Shown here piece by piece: positions 7,137-12,273 of a DNA stretch of 12,273 nucleotides. The notes beneath the pieces were generated by a model, which did not search any database, was not told the DNA's origin, and was given only the letters and a program-made list of their open reading frames with translations. The stretch covers positions 1 to 12,273 of the forward strand of contig DBXA01000039.1 of NCBI GenBank assembly GCA_002309235.1. Reading direction: 5' to 3'. The DNA is from Christensenella sp. UBA1224. GTDB taxonomy: Bacteria > Bacillota > Clostridia > Christensenellales > Aristaeellaceae. The position numbers and the translations under genes were made by a program. The number at the start of each line of letters is the position of its first letter. Within the stretch, counting starts at the first letter, position 1.

Positions 7137-8025
7137 ACCTATCATTCAGTGCGATAACCTGGTAAAGATATATAAGACCAAGGATATAGAGGTGCTTGCC
7201 CTCCAGGGGCTCGAGATAACCATCGAAGAGGGAGAGCTCATGGCCATTATCGGGAATTCCGGCTCGGGCAAGTCGACATTCCTGAACATGATAGGCGGGC
7301 TTGACAGGCCCAGCGCGGGCAGGCTGATCGTGGACGGGAAAGATCTGTTTAAGCTTACCGACAGGCAGCTGGTGGAGTATAAGCGCGATACGGTGGGCTT
7401 TGTCTGGCAGAACAACGCGAGGAATCTGCTCCCATGGCTTACCGCGTGGCAGAACGTACAGACGCCTATGCTTTTCGGGTCTTCCGCGCATAAAAAGAGG
7501 AGAGCGTTTGAGCTCCTGGAAATGGTAGGGCTGGAAAAGAGGGCCAACAGCCGCCTGGGACAATTGTCCGGCGGCGAGCAGCAGAGAGTGGCGATCGCCA
7601 TCGCGCTTGCGAACAACCCCAGGCTCCTGCTCGCGGATGAACCCACAGGATCTGTGGACAGCACCACATCGGATTATATACTGGATGTGTTCAGGAAGCT
7701 GAACCGGGAATTGGGCCTTACGATCGTTATCGTGACACACGACAGGCAGCTGAGCAGGAAGGTCAACAGGGTCGTTTCGATACGAGACGGGAAGACATCA
7801 TCCGAGCGGATCATGAAGCAGAGTTATCTGGAGCAGTACAATCATATGGATTCCCTGGCCAATACGGGCGACGGGACCATAGAGGAATCCCATGATGAGT
7901 TTGCCGTGCTCGACAGGGCAGGCAGGCTCCAGGTGCCCAGGGAGATGCTCGATAAGATAGGCGTAGAGGGGAATAAAGTCCGCCTGGAGGTGGAAAACGG
8001 TCACATCACGCTCGGAAAGCCTTAA
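7129..8025 (+). CDS. ABC transporter ATP-binding protein 2 with C-terminal AbrB/SpoVT-like domain
   Basis: Second cytoplasmic ATPase of the exporter (298 aa), not a copy of the first. Walker A GNSGSGKST at 42-50, Q-loop Gln 94 (FVWQNN), signature LSGGEQQRV at 146-154, Walker B LLLADE at 166-171 with Glu 171, and switch His 204 (VTHD) are all present, so both sites of a heterodimer look competent. The nucleotide-binding domain ends near residue 222. About 75 extra residues follow: a linker (MKQSYLEQYNHMD, then acidic) and, at 257-298, a segment reading FAVLDRAGRLQVPREMLDKI, then GVEGNKVRLEVENGHITLG. This matches the swapped-hairpin AbrB/MazE/SpoVT pattern (D..GR.Q.P.E.L..IG, then alternating hydrophobic strands). 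Its role here, such as dimerisation or regulation, is inference. The stop codon interlocks with the convergent HAD gene. Confidence 0.93.
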   Translation: MAEPIIQCDNLVKIYKTKDIEVLALQGLEITIEEGELMAIIGNSGSGKSTFLNMIGGLDRPSAGRLIVDGKDLFKLTDRQLVEYKRDTVGFVWQNNARNLLPWLTAWQNVQTPMLFGSSAHKKRRAFELLEMVGLEKRANSRLGQLSGGEQQRVAIAIALANNPRLLLADEPTGSVDSTTSDYILDVFRKLNRELGLTIVIVTHDRQLSRKVNRVVSIRDGKTSSERIMKQSYLEQYNHMDSLANTGDGTIEESHDEFAVLDRAGRLQVPREMLDKIGVEGNKVRLEVENGHITLGKP

Positions 8026-8564
8026 TGCCAGGGAAGCACTCTGCCGCGCTTTATGAGGTAAGCCTTTTCGGCTGCTCCCGCCAGAGGATCATCCTTATGG
8101 GAATCGGAATAGAAAGAGTCTATATGCGCTCCGCCGTAATAACGCCGGAATACGCGCACCTTCTCCTCGCGCGAGCAGTTGGGACCTGAATATCTGCCCG
8201 TTTTCTTATCTACGGGGGAAGCGTGCACACGGGTGATCCCAAGCCTTGCGCAGCCTTCCCTTACGAGGAATTCGGGGCTCGCGCTGATCACGACGTCATC
8301 CGGTGAATGGATCTTCCGATACCAGGGGTACACGTGCCTGATATTCTTATCCCAGAAAGCGGAAACAGCTTTGTCCATATCCGGGATGAGAGCAAAGTAC
8401 CCGTACAGCGCCTGCTTCCATTCCGTAAGGTTCATACGGCGGGCTCTGGGCAGCGTTTTCAGGACGTGGGAAAGAACGCCCTTATAACGGAAGGCGCAGT
8501 AAAGGGTGAACCGGAGCGTGGAATCCCCCCGGAGTATCGTTCCGTCGAAATCAAATACGTTCAT
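8022..8564 (-). CDS. HAD-superfamily hydrolase, subfamily IB (phosphatase-like)
   Basis: Small cytoplasmic hydrolase (180 aa) of the haloacid dehalogenase superfamily, subfamily IB (phosphoserine phosphatase-like), probably a phosphomonoesterase of unknown substrate. Motif I is DFDGT with nucleophile Asp5 and acid/base Asp7; motif II is Ser94 in VVISASPEF; motif III is Lys125 in SREEK; motif IV is YSDSHKDDPLAG (about 152-163), the usual SDSxxDxP form. A basic alpha-helical cap (about 15-85) follows motif I. The protein is complete, though on the short side for the family. The start has GGGAGG 7 bases upstream (plus-strand 8572-8577), and a promoter lies further upstream. It faces the transporter operon, and the two stop codons share the bases TTAA. 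Nothing ties it functionally to the transporter. Confidence 0.87.
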   Translation of the reverse strand: MNVFDFDGTILRGDSTLRFTLYCAFRYKGVLSHVLKTLPRARRMNLTEWKQALYGYFALIPDMDKAVSAFWDKNIRHVYPWYRKIHSPDDVVISASPEFLVREGCARLGITRVHASPVDKKTGRYSGPNCSREEKVRVFRRYYGGAHIDSFYSDSHKDDPLAGAAEKAYLIKRGRVLPWH

Positions 8565-8593
8565 CTTTTTGCCTCCCTTGCCGCCTCAGAGTT

Positions 8594-8622
8594 ATTATAA
8601 ACAAAGGCGTTGGGCAAGTAAA
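8594..8622 (-). promoter_or_regulatory. Predicted sigma-A promoter for the HAD hydrolase gene
   Basis: Read on the minus strand: TTTACT (-35), a 17-base spacer, and a perfect TATAAT (-10) at plus-strand 8594-8599. This ends about 30 bases before the HAD start codon, with a good Shine-Dalgarno in between. Spacing is ideal; the -35 has 4 of 6 consensus bases. Confidence 0.65.
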
Positions 8623-8637
8623 GTTCATTTTCTTCCG

Positions 8638-8666
8638 TTGCAAAACGGGTGAAGTGATGATATCCT
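8638..8666 (+). promoter_or_regulatory. Weak candidate promoter for the M50 protease/scpA cluster
   Basis: TTGCAA (8638-8643), 17-base spacer, TATCCT (8661-8666); each box has 4 of 6 consensus bases. The neighbouring AT-rich stretch to 8680 could supply another -10. A promoter for the rightward cluster is expected in this divergent spacer; the exact boxes are uncertain. Confidence 0.3.
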
Positions 8667-8685
8667 TATATATCTGATAAGATCA
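8655..8685 (+). repeat. Operator-like interrupted inverted repeat upstream of the M50 protease gene
   Basis: TGATnnTATC at 8655-8664 is mirrored by GATAnnATCA at 8676-8685 with an 11-base centre, so eight of ten arm positions pair. It overlaps the candidate -10 and ends seven bases before the Shine-Dalgarno (GGAAAGG at 8692-8698). It could be a dimeric repressor site or a weak leader hairpin. AT-rich sequence makes chance symmetry possible. Confidence 0.35.
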
Positions 8686-8708
8686 AGATTCGGAAAGGCT
8701 GTTGAAAT

Positions 8709-9560
8709 ATGTTCGGTATCCTCCGGCAATTCTTGGAAGACCCAAAAACAGTAGGCATATTCCTGCTGCTGGCACTGCCGGGCAGGCTCCTTGCGATAAG
8801 CGCCCATGAATCCGCTCATGCGTATGTCGCCAACAGGTGCGGAGATCCTACCGGCCGCCTGATGGGCAGGATATCCTTGAATCCGATGCGCCATCTGGAC
8901 CCGATCGGTATCCTGATGATGCTAACGGTGGGCATAGGCTGGGCTAAACCTGTGCCTGTAAACCCGCTCAATTACCGGCATTACAGGAGAGATGACCTTC
9001 TGGTCTCCATTGCGGGTGTCACCATGAATCTTATCCTCTTTATCGCAAGCTCTATCGCGATCATGTTTATAGCCGGTCTCGCGCTCGCGAGGATAGAAAC
9101 GGTCTCCAGCTATTTTGCAGCGAACGTGAAGGGGCTGGAGATCTTTACCATGAATGGGAACCTGTATTGGCTGGAGGGAGATCAGTACTGGTACTGCTCG
9201 ATCGGCTCGGCTATCGGCAATGCTGCCTATATGGGTGAGTATCTGATACAGCCCGTACTTGGGAGTACGGTCTCGTATCTGTATCAGATGCTGGGCTACA
9301 GCATGGTCTGCAATCTCTGCCTTATGCTGTTCAATCTGCTCCCGGTCCCGCCGCTCGACGGCTACCATGTGCTGAATGACCTGGTGCTCAAAAAGCCCCT
9401 TTTTACTTCAAGGCAGGCTATGATGGCAGGCCAGAGCATACTCATACTGCTGGCGTTTACAGGTTATCTTTCCAAGGGACTTACCTTTGTAACGGATTAT
9501 ATCTACGATTGGGTAGGGGCTGGCGCGGTGTATCTGTACGGTCTGATAGGCGTTCTGTGA
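8709..9560 (+). CDS. Site-2-type membrane metalloprotease, M50 family
   Basis: Polytopic intramembrane zinc protease (283 aa) of the M50 family as commonly found next to scpA in Bacillota. Zinc motif HESAH at 33-37 (catalytic Glu34) follows a first membrane segment (about 14-32). The conserved block GRISLNPMRHLDPIG (53-67) and WAKPVPVNPLNYR (78-90) are characteristic. The second active-site motif NLLPVPPLDG places the third ligand at Asp217. Further membrane segments are near 102-127, 185-212, 235-255 and 260-280. It is longer than the roughly 200-220 residues usual for this branch because of a loop at about 128-190 rich in Tyr and Trp. The usual GP pair before the second core helix reads GV here. 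The substrate is unknown. It is followed after 28 bp by scpA. Confidence 0.88.
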   Translation: MFGILRQFLEDPKTVGIFLLLALPGRLLAISAHESAHAYVANRCGDPTGRLMGRISLNPMRHLDPIGILMMLTVGIGWAKPVPVNPLNYRHYRRDDLLVSIAGVTMNLILFIASSIAIMFIAGLALARIETVSSYFAANVKGLEIFTMNGNLYWLEGDQYWYCSIGSAIGNAAYMGEYLIQPVLGSTVSYLYQMLGYSMVCNLCLMLFNLLPVPPLDGYHVLNDLVLKKPLFTSRQAMMAGQSILILLAFTGYLSKGLTFVTDYIYDWVGAGAVYLYGLIGVL

Positions 9561-9588
9561 ATCCATACGGGAGGGAGGCGGCTTAGAA

Positions 9589-10311
9589 ATGGCATATGTC
9601 GTATCGCTCAAGCAGTTTGACGGGCCGCTGGACCTGCTGCTGACGCTCATTCACGAGGCAAAGATCGACATCAAGGATATATTCGTTTCCCAGATCACGG
9701 AACAGTATCTGGAAGCGATGCAGGGCGTGGATGACCTGGATATGGACAGCGCGAGTGAGTTTCTCGAAATGGCGGCTCTTCTTTTGGAGATCAAATCACG
9801 CGCTCTTGTCCCCGTTCTGAAAAAGGAAGACGAGGAGTCGGAGGAAGAGACGCCGGAACAGCAGCTCATCCGCAGACTTGAGGAGTACAAGGCCTTCAAG
9901 GAGCTTTCCGCGAAGCTGCGCCTGATCGAAGACGGCGCAAAGGATTACCTGACCAAGCTGCCGGAGGAATTTCCGCTCCCGCCGCAGGAATACGAGCTTA
10001 CGGGGCTTACGGTACAGAAGCTTTTTGCAGCGTTTCAGCGCGCTCTCCGGCGCGCGGAGGCAAGGGATGCCGCCCTCGAACATGGCCAGAGGGAGATCCG
10101 GCGGGAGGTGCATACGGTGGGAGAGTGCATGTCCCGCATCACACGTCTCGCCCGGAAACGCAGGTGCTCTTTTTCCGAACTGTTTTATGACAGCGGCACC
10201 AGGGAGGAGATCGTGACCCTGTTCCTTGCGCTCCTGGAGCTTCTTAAGCTGAACCGTGTGCACGTTCTGCAGGACAACATTTACGATGAGATATGGATCG
10301 AGGCGGCATGA
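9589..10311 (+). CDS. scpA: Segregation and condensation protein A
   Basis: Kleisin subunit (240 aa) that bridges the Smc dimer and recruits ScpB in the bacterial condensin complex acting on the nucleoid. The N-terminal helix bundle carries the hallmark FDGPLDLLLTLI (10-21), IFVSQITEQYL (31-41) and EFLEMAALLLEIKSRALVP (57-75). An acidic linker (about 79-90, EDEESEEETPEQ) follows, then a middle helical part. The C-terminal winged helix at about 195-240 ends with LNRVHVLQDNIYDEIWIE. Length is normal. A GGGAGGGAGG run lies upstream of the ATG. Its stop overlaps the start of mtaB by 4 bp (ATGA). In most Bacillota scpB follows directly; here it does not. Confidence 0.95.
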   Translation: MAYVVSLKQFDGPLDLLLTLIHEAKIDIKDIFVSQITEQYLEAMQGVDDLDMDSASEFLEMAALLLEIKSRALVPVLKKEDEESEEETPEQQLIRRLEEYKAFKELSAKLRLIEDGAKDYLTKLPEEFPLPPQEYELTGLTVQKLFAAFQRALRRAEARDAALEHGQREIRREVHTVGECMSRITRLARKRRCSFSELFYDSGTREEIVTLFLALLELLKLNRVHVLQDNIYDEIWIEAA

Positions 10312-11600
10312 CGAAGGATGGCAAGCGCCTGGCGTGCGTAACGCTGGGCTGCAAAGTAAATGAATTCGATACTGAGGCGATGCGTGAGACCTTTGAAAGG
10401 GAAGGCTGGCAGAGCGTTCCTTTTGATGAAAAGGCAGATGTGTACCTCGTAAACACCTGCACGGTGACTTCGACCGGCGATTCCAAGTCACTCAAGATGA
10501 TAAGGCGCGCTGCGCGGACAAACCCCCAGGCGGATATCATCGTATGCGGCTGCCTTGCGCAGAAGGACGCCAGCAGAGTATGCCTTCCGGGCGTCAGGCT
10601 TGTGATAGGCGCCGCTCGAAGGGGAGAGGTATACGAGCTCTATCAAAGGAGCCTCGTTGGACCCGGTGTCATGATAGCCGTAAACGGCCTTAAGGGTGCC
10701 GCCTTTGAAAAACTGACGGTGACCGGGCACGAGAACCGCACAAGGGCGGTGCTCAAGATCCAGGAGGGCTGCGACAGATTCTGCACCTATTGCGTTATTC
10801 CGTATGTGCGGGGCCCTGTCAGGAGCATGCCGCTTGAGGATATCAGTTCGGAAGCACAGAGACTGTCTGATGCCGGTTATGCTGAGATCGTGCTGACGGG
10901 CATTCATCTGGCAAGCTATGGGAGGGAAAGCGGACATACCCTCGCGCAGGCCATAAGCGCTTCCTGCAGGCCGCAGAGCGTTGTCAGGGTGCGTCTTGGA
11001 TCGCTGGAGCCCGTTACGGTCACGGATGAATTTCTGAATACTGCTAAGGGGCTCGGAAAGCTGTGCCCGCAATTTCATCTGGCGCTGCAGAGCGGCTCGG
11101 CGGAGATCCTAAAGGCAATGCGGCGCAGGTATACGCCCGGGGAATATGAAGATGCCGTCGCGCGCCTGAGGGATGCCTTCCCCGGCTGCGCGATCACGAC
11201 GGATATACTGACAGGCTTTCCCGGAGAGACGGAGGAGCAGGCTCTCGAAACGGAACGCTTTATCGAAAGGATAGGGTTTGCCCGCATCCATGTGTTTCCG
11301 TATTCCCAAAGGGAAGGGACACCGGCAGCGGGGATGCCGGGCCAGATCAGAGAGGAAGTCAAGCACGAAAGGGCAAAGCGCCTGATCGCCATAGGGAACC
11401 GCATGGAGGCCGCATACGTCTCAGGATTGGTCGGTACCGAGCAGCAGGTCATATTCGAGGAACGTGAAAAGGACGGCATGTGCGGCGGTTATACGGCAAG
11501 CTATGTACACGTACTGGCCGAAAGTATGCCCGGTGAGATACATACCGTAAGGATAACGGGTAGCGAGGGCAAGACTGCCTTCGGTAAAGTAACAGGATAA
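10308..11600 (+). CDS. mtaB: tRNA (t6A37) methylthiotransferase MtaB
   Basis: Radical-SAM enzyme (430 aa) that adds a methylthio group to C2 of N6-threonylcarbamoyladenosine at position 37 of tRNAs reading ANN codons, giving ms2t6A. The N-terminal UPF0004 domain carries the three cysteines of the auxiliary iron-sulphur cluster: Cys15 (TLGCKVNEFDTE), Cys51 (NTCTV) and Cys82 (CGCLAQ). The radical-SAM cluster motif is CDRFCTYC with Cys155, 159 and 162, followed by VIPYVRGPVRS. The C-terminal part has the family's FPYSQREGTPA and a TRAM-like end. KVNEFDTE after the first cysteine is typical of MtaB rather than MiaB. The ATG at 10308 is preferred because it gives the usual short N-terminus and a 4-bp ATGA overlap with scpA; the in-frame ATG at 10293 would add five residues and is not excluded. 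Confidence 0.93.
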   Translation: MTKDGKRLACVTLGCKVNEFDTEAMRETFEREGWQSVPFDEKADVYLVNTCTVTSTGDSKSLKMIRRAARTNPQADIIVCGCLAQKDASRVCLPGVRLVIGAARRGEVYELYQRSLVGPGVMIAVNGLKGAAFEKLTVTGHENRTRAVLKIQEGCDRFCTYCVIPYVRGPVRSMPLEDISSEAQRLSDAGYAEIVLTGIHLASYGRESGHTLAQAISASCRPQSVVRVRLGSLEPVTVTDEFLNTAKGLGKLCPQFHLALQSGSAEILKAMRRRYTPGEYEDAVARLRDAFPGCAITTDILTGFPGETEEQALETERFIERIGFARIHVFPYSQREGTPAAGMPGQIREEVKHERAKRLIAIGNRMEAAYVSGLVGTEQQVIFEEREKDGMCGGYTASYVHVLAESMPGEIHTVRITGSEGKTAFGKVTG

Positions 11601-11614
11601 AGGAGAGGTTTATT

Positions 11615-11959
11615 ATGGAAGATTGTCTGTTTTGCTCTATCATAGCCGGTAAGATACCTTCGGCTAAGGTGTACGAGGATGAGTACGTTTACGCGTTCCG
11701 CGATATCAATCCGCAGGCTCCCGTGCATGTGCTGATCGTGCCCAGGGAGCATCTTCAGGATGCGAAGGCGCTTAAGGGTGAAAAAGCTCTTATTGCGGCA
11801 AAGGTATTTGAAGCTGCAGGAAGGATCGCCGAACAGGAGGGTGTCTCCGAGACGGGCTTCCGCGTGATCACCAATTGCGGGCATGACGGCTGCCAGTCGG
11901 TTCAGCACCTGCATTTTCACCTGCTTGGAGGCAAACAGCTTTCCGAAAAGATGGATTGA
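11615..11959 (+). CDS. HIT-family (Hint-like) nucleotide hydrolase
   Basis: Small cytoplasmic histidine-triad protein (114 aa, normal length for Hint). Such proteins hydrolyse purine nucleoside phosphoramidates and related AMP conjugates; the physiological substrate is not settled. The N-terminal CLFCSIIAGKIPS has the Cys4/Cys7 pair seen in zinc-binding Hint proteins. The core PQAPVHVLIVPREH is present, and the triad HLHFHLLGG lies at 98-106, with central nucleophile His100. AAAGGAGAGG lies just upstream of the ATG. The gene follows mtaB by 14 bp, so the two are very likely cotranscribed. No terminator is apparent between it and rpsU. Confidence 0.95.
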   Translation: MEDCLFCSIIAGKIPSAKVYEDEYVYAFRDINPQAPVHVLIVPREHLQDAKALKGEKALIAAKVFEAAGRIAEQEGVSETGFRVITNCGHDGCQSVQHLHFHLLGGKQLSEKMD

Positions 11960-12034
11960 CGGGACTTGTTACCGAAAAGAATGGATAAAGCCATACTTCT
12001 GCCGTTCTTAACCGAAAATGTAGCTTGACGTGAC
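11943..12034 (+). repeat. Three degenerate copies of a CCGAAAA-containing motif
   Basis: CCGAAAA occurs at 11943-11949 (last codons of the HIT gene), 11972-11978 and 12012-12018. Copies 1 and 2 continue as AGATGGATT and AGAATGGATA; copies 1 and 3 both reach TTGACG followed by GAC after equal distances (to 11965 and 12034). The third copy's TTGACG is the -35 box of the rpsU promoter. The pattern looks like an old local duplication of the HIT gene tail; chance cannot be ruled out by eye. Confidence 0.35.
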
Positions 12035-12053
12035 TATTGGGTAGAGGTATAAT
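12025..12053 (+). promoter_or_regulatory. Near-consensus sigma-A promoter of rpsU
   Basis: TTGACG (12025-12030), a 17-base spacer, then TATAAT (12048-12053). Eleven of twelve box positions match consensus, with ideal spacing. Transcription should begin about 7 bases downstream, near 12060, giving a leader of roughly 62 bases before the rpsU GTG. This is the strongest promoter seen in the window. Confidence 0.85.
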
Positions 12054-12059
12054 ACAATA

Positions 12060-12081
12060 AGCAGCGTTCCCCAATGCTGCT
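12060..12081 (+). promoter_or_regulatory. Stem-loop at the predicted 5' end of the rpsU transcript
   Basis: AGCAGCGTT (12060-12068) pairs with AATGCTGCT (12073-12081) around a CCCC loop: nine pairs with one G-U. No T-run follows, so it is not a typical intrinsic terminator. Its first base coincides with the start site predicted from the promoter, so it would form a 5'-terminal hairpin on the mRNA, possibly stabilising it or taking part in translational control. Confidence 0.6.
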
Positions 12082-12121
12082 TGGTCTGACGGCCAGTAAT
12101 CACCGAGGGGAGGGAAACCAA

Positions 12122-12273
12122 GTGTCTGAAGTACGTATTCGCGATAATGAATCGCTTGAAAGCGCTCTGAGAAGATTCAAGCGCATTACTGCTCGTTCCG
12201 GCATCCTCGCGGAGGCCAGGAAGAGGGAGCATTACGAAAAGCCGAGCGTGAAGCGCAAGAAGAAGGCTGAAGC
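12122..12273 (+). CDS. rpsU: 30S ribosomal protein S21, cut by the window end
   Basis: Small basic protein of the 30S subunit. It starts at GTG 12122 with the run GAGGGGAGGG (12105-12114) placed about 8 bases upstream. The 50 visible codons read SEVRIRDNESLESALRRFKR, then ITARSGILAEARKREHYEKP and SVKRKKKAEA after the initiator. This contains the family hallmarks NESLESALRRFKR and REHYEKPSVKRKKK. S21 is usually 57-60 residues, so only the last few codons should be missing. It has its own strong promoter and a structured leader, separate from the mtaB-HIT pair upstream. The frame is open to the last base. Confidence 0.95.
   Translation, partial: MSEVRIRDNESLESALRRFKRITARSGILAEARKREHYEKPSVKRKKKAE

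Noticed and set aside
7078..7740. Minus-strand open frame (220 aa) opposite ATPase 2
   Set aside because: Covers the conserved Walker and signature regions of a clear ABC ATPase on the plus strand, has no motifs of its own, and has no promoter or ribosome binding site that I can see.
8025..8120. Possible bidirectional terminator at the convergent gene ends
   Set aside because: Only a four-pair stem (AGCC with GGCT around 8060-8073) without a flanking T-run was found; too weak to call.
9796..10491. Minus-strand open frame (231 aa) across scpA and the start of mtaB
   Set aside because: Spans two well-supported plus-strand genes and has no recognisable features.
12060..12081. Intrinsic terminator for the mtaB-HIT transcript
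   Set aside because: The hairpin is convincing but is followed by TGGTCTGAC rather than a T-run, and it lies downstream of the rpsU promoter, so a leader role fits better.
1..12273. CRISPR arrays, tRNA or rRNA genes, insertion sequences
   Set aside because: I saw no regularly spaced repeats, no cloverleaf with CCA-type end, no transposase motifs, and no intergenic space large enough for them.

Overview
The window looks like a chromosomal stretch of a Gram-positive, low-to-mid GC anaerobe, most likely a member of the Clostridia (Bacillota). The reasons are the mtaB–HIT–rpsU gene order, an M50 protease next to scpA, strong AGGAG-type ribosome binding sites, frequent GTG/TTG starts, sigma-A-like promoters, and lipoprotein export adaptors without outer-membrane genes. 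Base composition is about half G+C by eye. I cannot name the species. Coding density is very high and no stretch of more than 300 bases lacks a gene.

Region 1 (1-331): the 3' end of a peptidase T gene. Region 2 (352-8025): six same-strand genes, tightly spaced or overlapping, that read as one export-type ABC transporter operon. It has three consecutive and different HlyD/MacA-like adaptors (two lipoproteins and one with an N-terminal membrane anchor), one 937-residue FtsX/MacB-type permease that appears to carry both permease halves in one chain, and two different complete ABC ATPases. The second ATPase ends in a short AbrB/SpoVT-like domain. This is the most unusual part of the window. The expected machine is a heterodimeric ATPase pair driving one fused permease, with a mixed adaptor assembly outside the membrane. 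The substrate is not visible from the sequence.

Region 3 (8022-8708): a convergent HAD-IB phosphatase-like gene whose stop codon interlocks with the stop of the transporter operon (shared TTAA). A good sigma-A-like promoter for it lies in the 144-bp divergent spacer, which also holds an inverted repeat in front of the next gene. Region 4 (8709-11959): a plus-strand housekeeping cluster made of an M50 site-2-type membrane protease, scpA (chromosome condensation; scpB does not follow), mtaB (tRNA ms2t6A37 methylthiotransferase, 4-bp overlap with scpA) and a HIT-family nucleotide hydrolase.

Region 5 (11960-12273): a 162-bp spacer with three copies of a short CCGAAAA-containing motif, a near-consensus promoter (TTGACG-17-TATAAT), and a stem-loop at the predicted 5' end of the transcript. 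These lead into rpsU (ribosomal protein S21), which starts at GTG and is cut by the window end.
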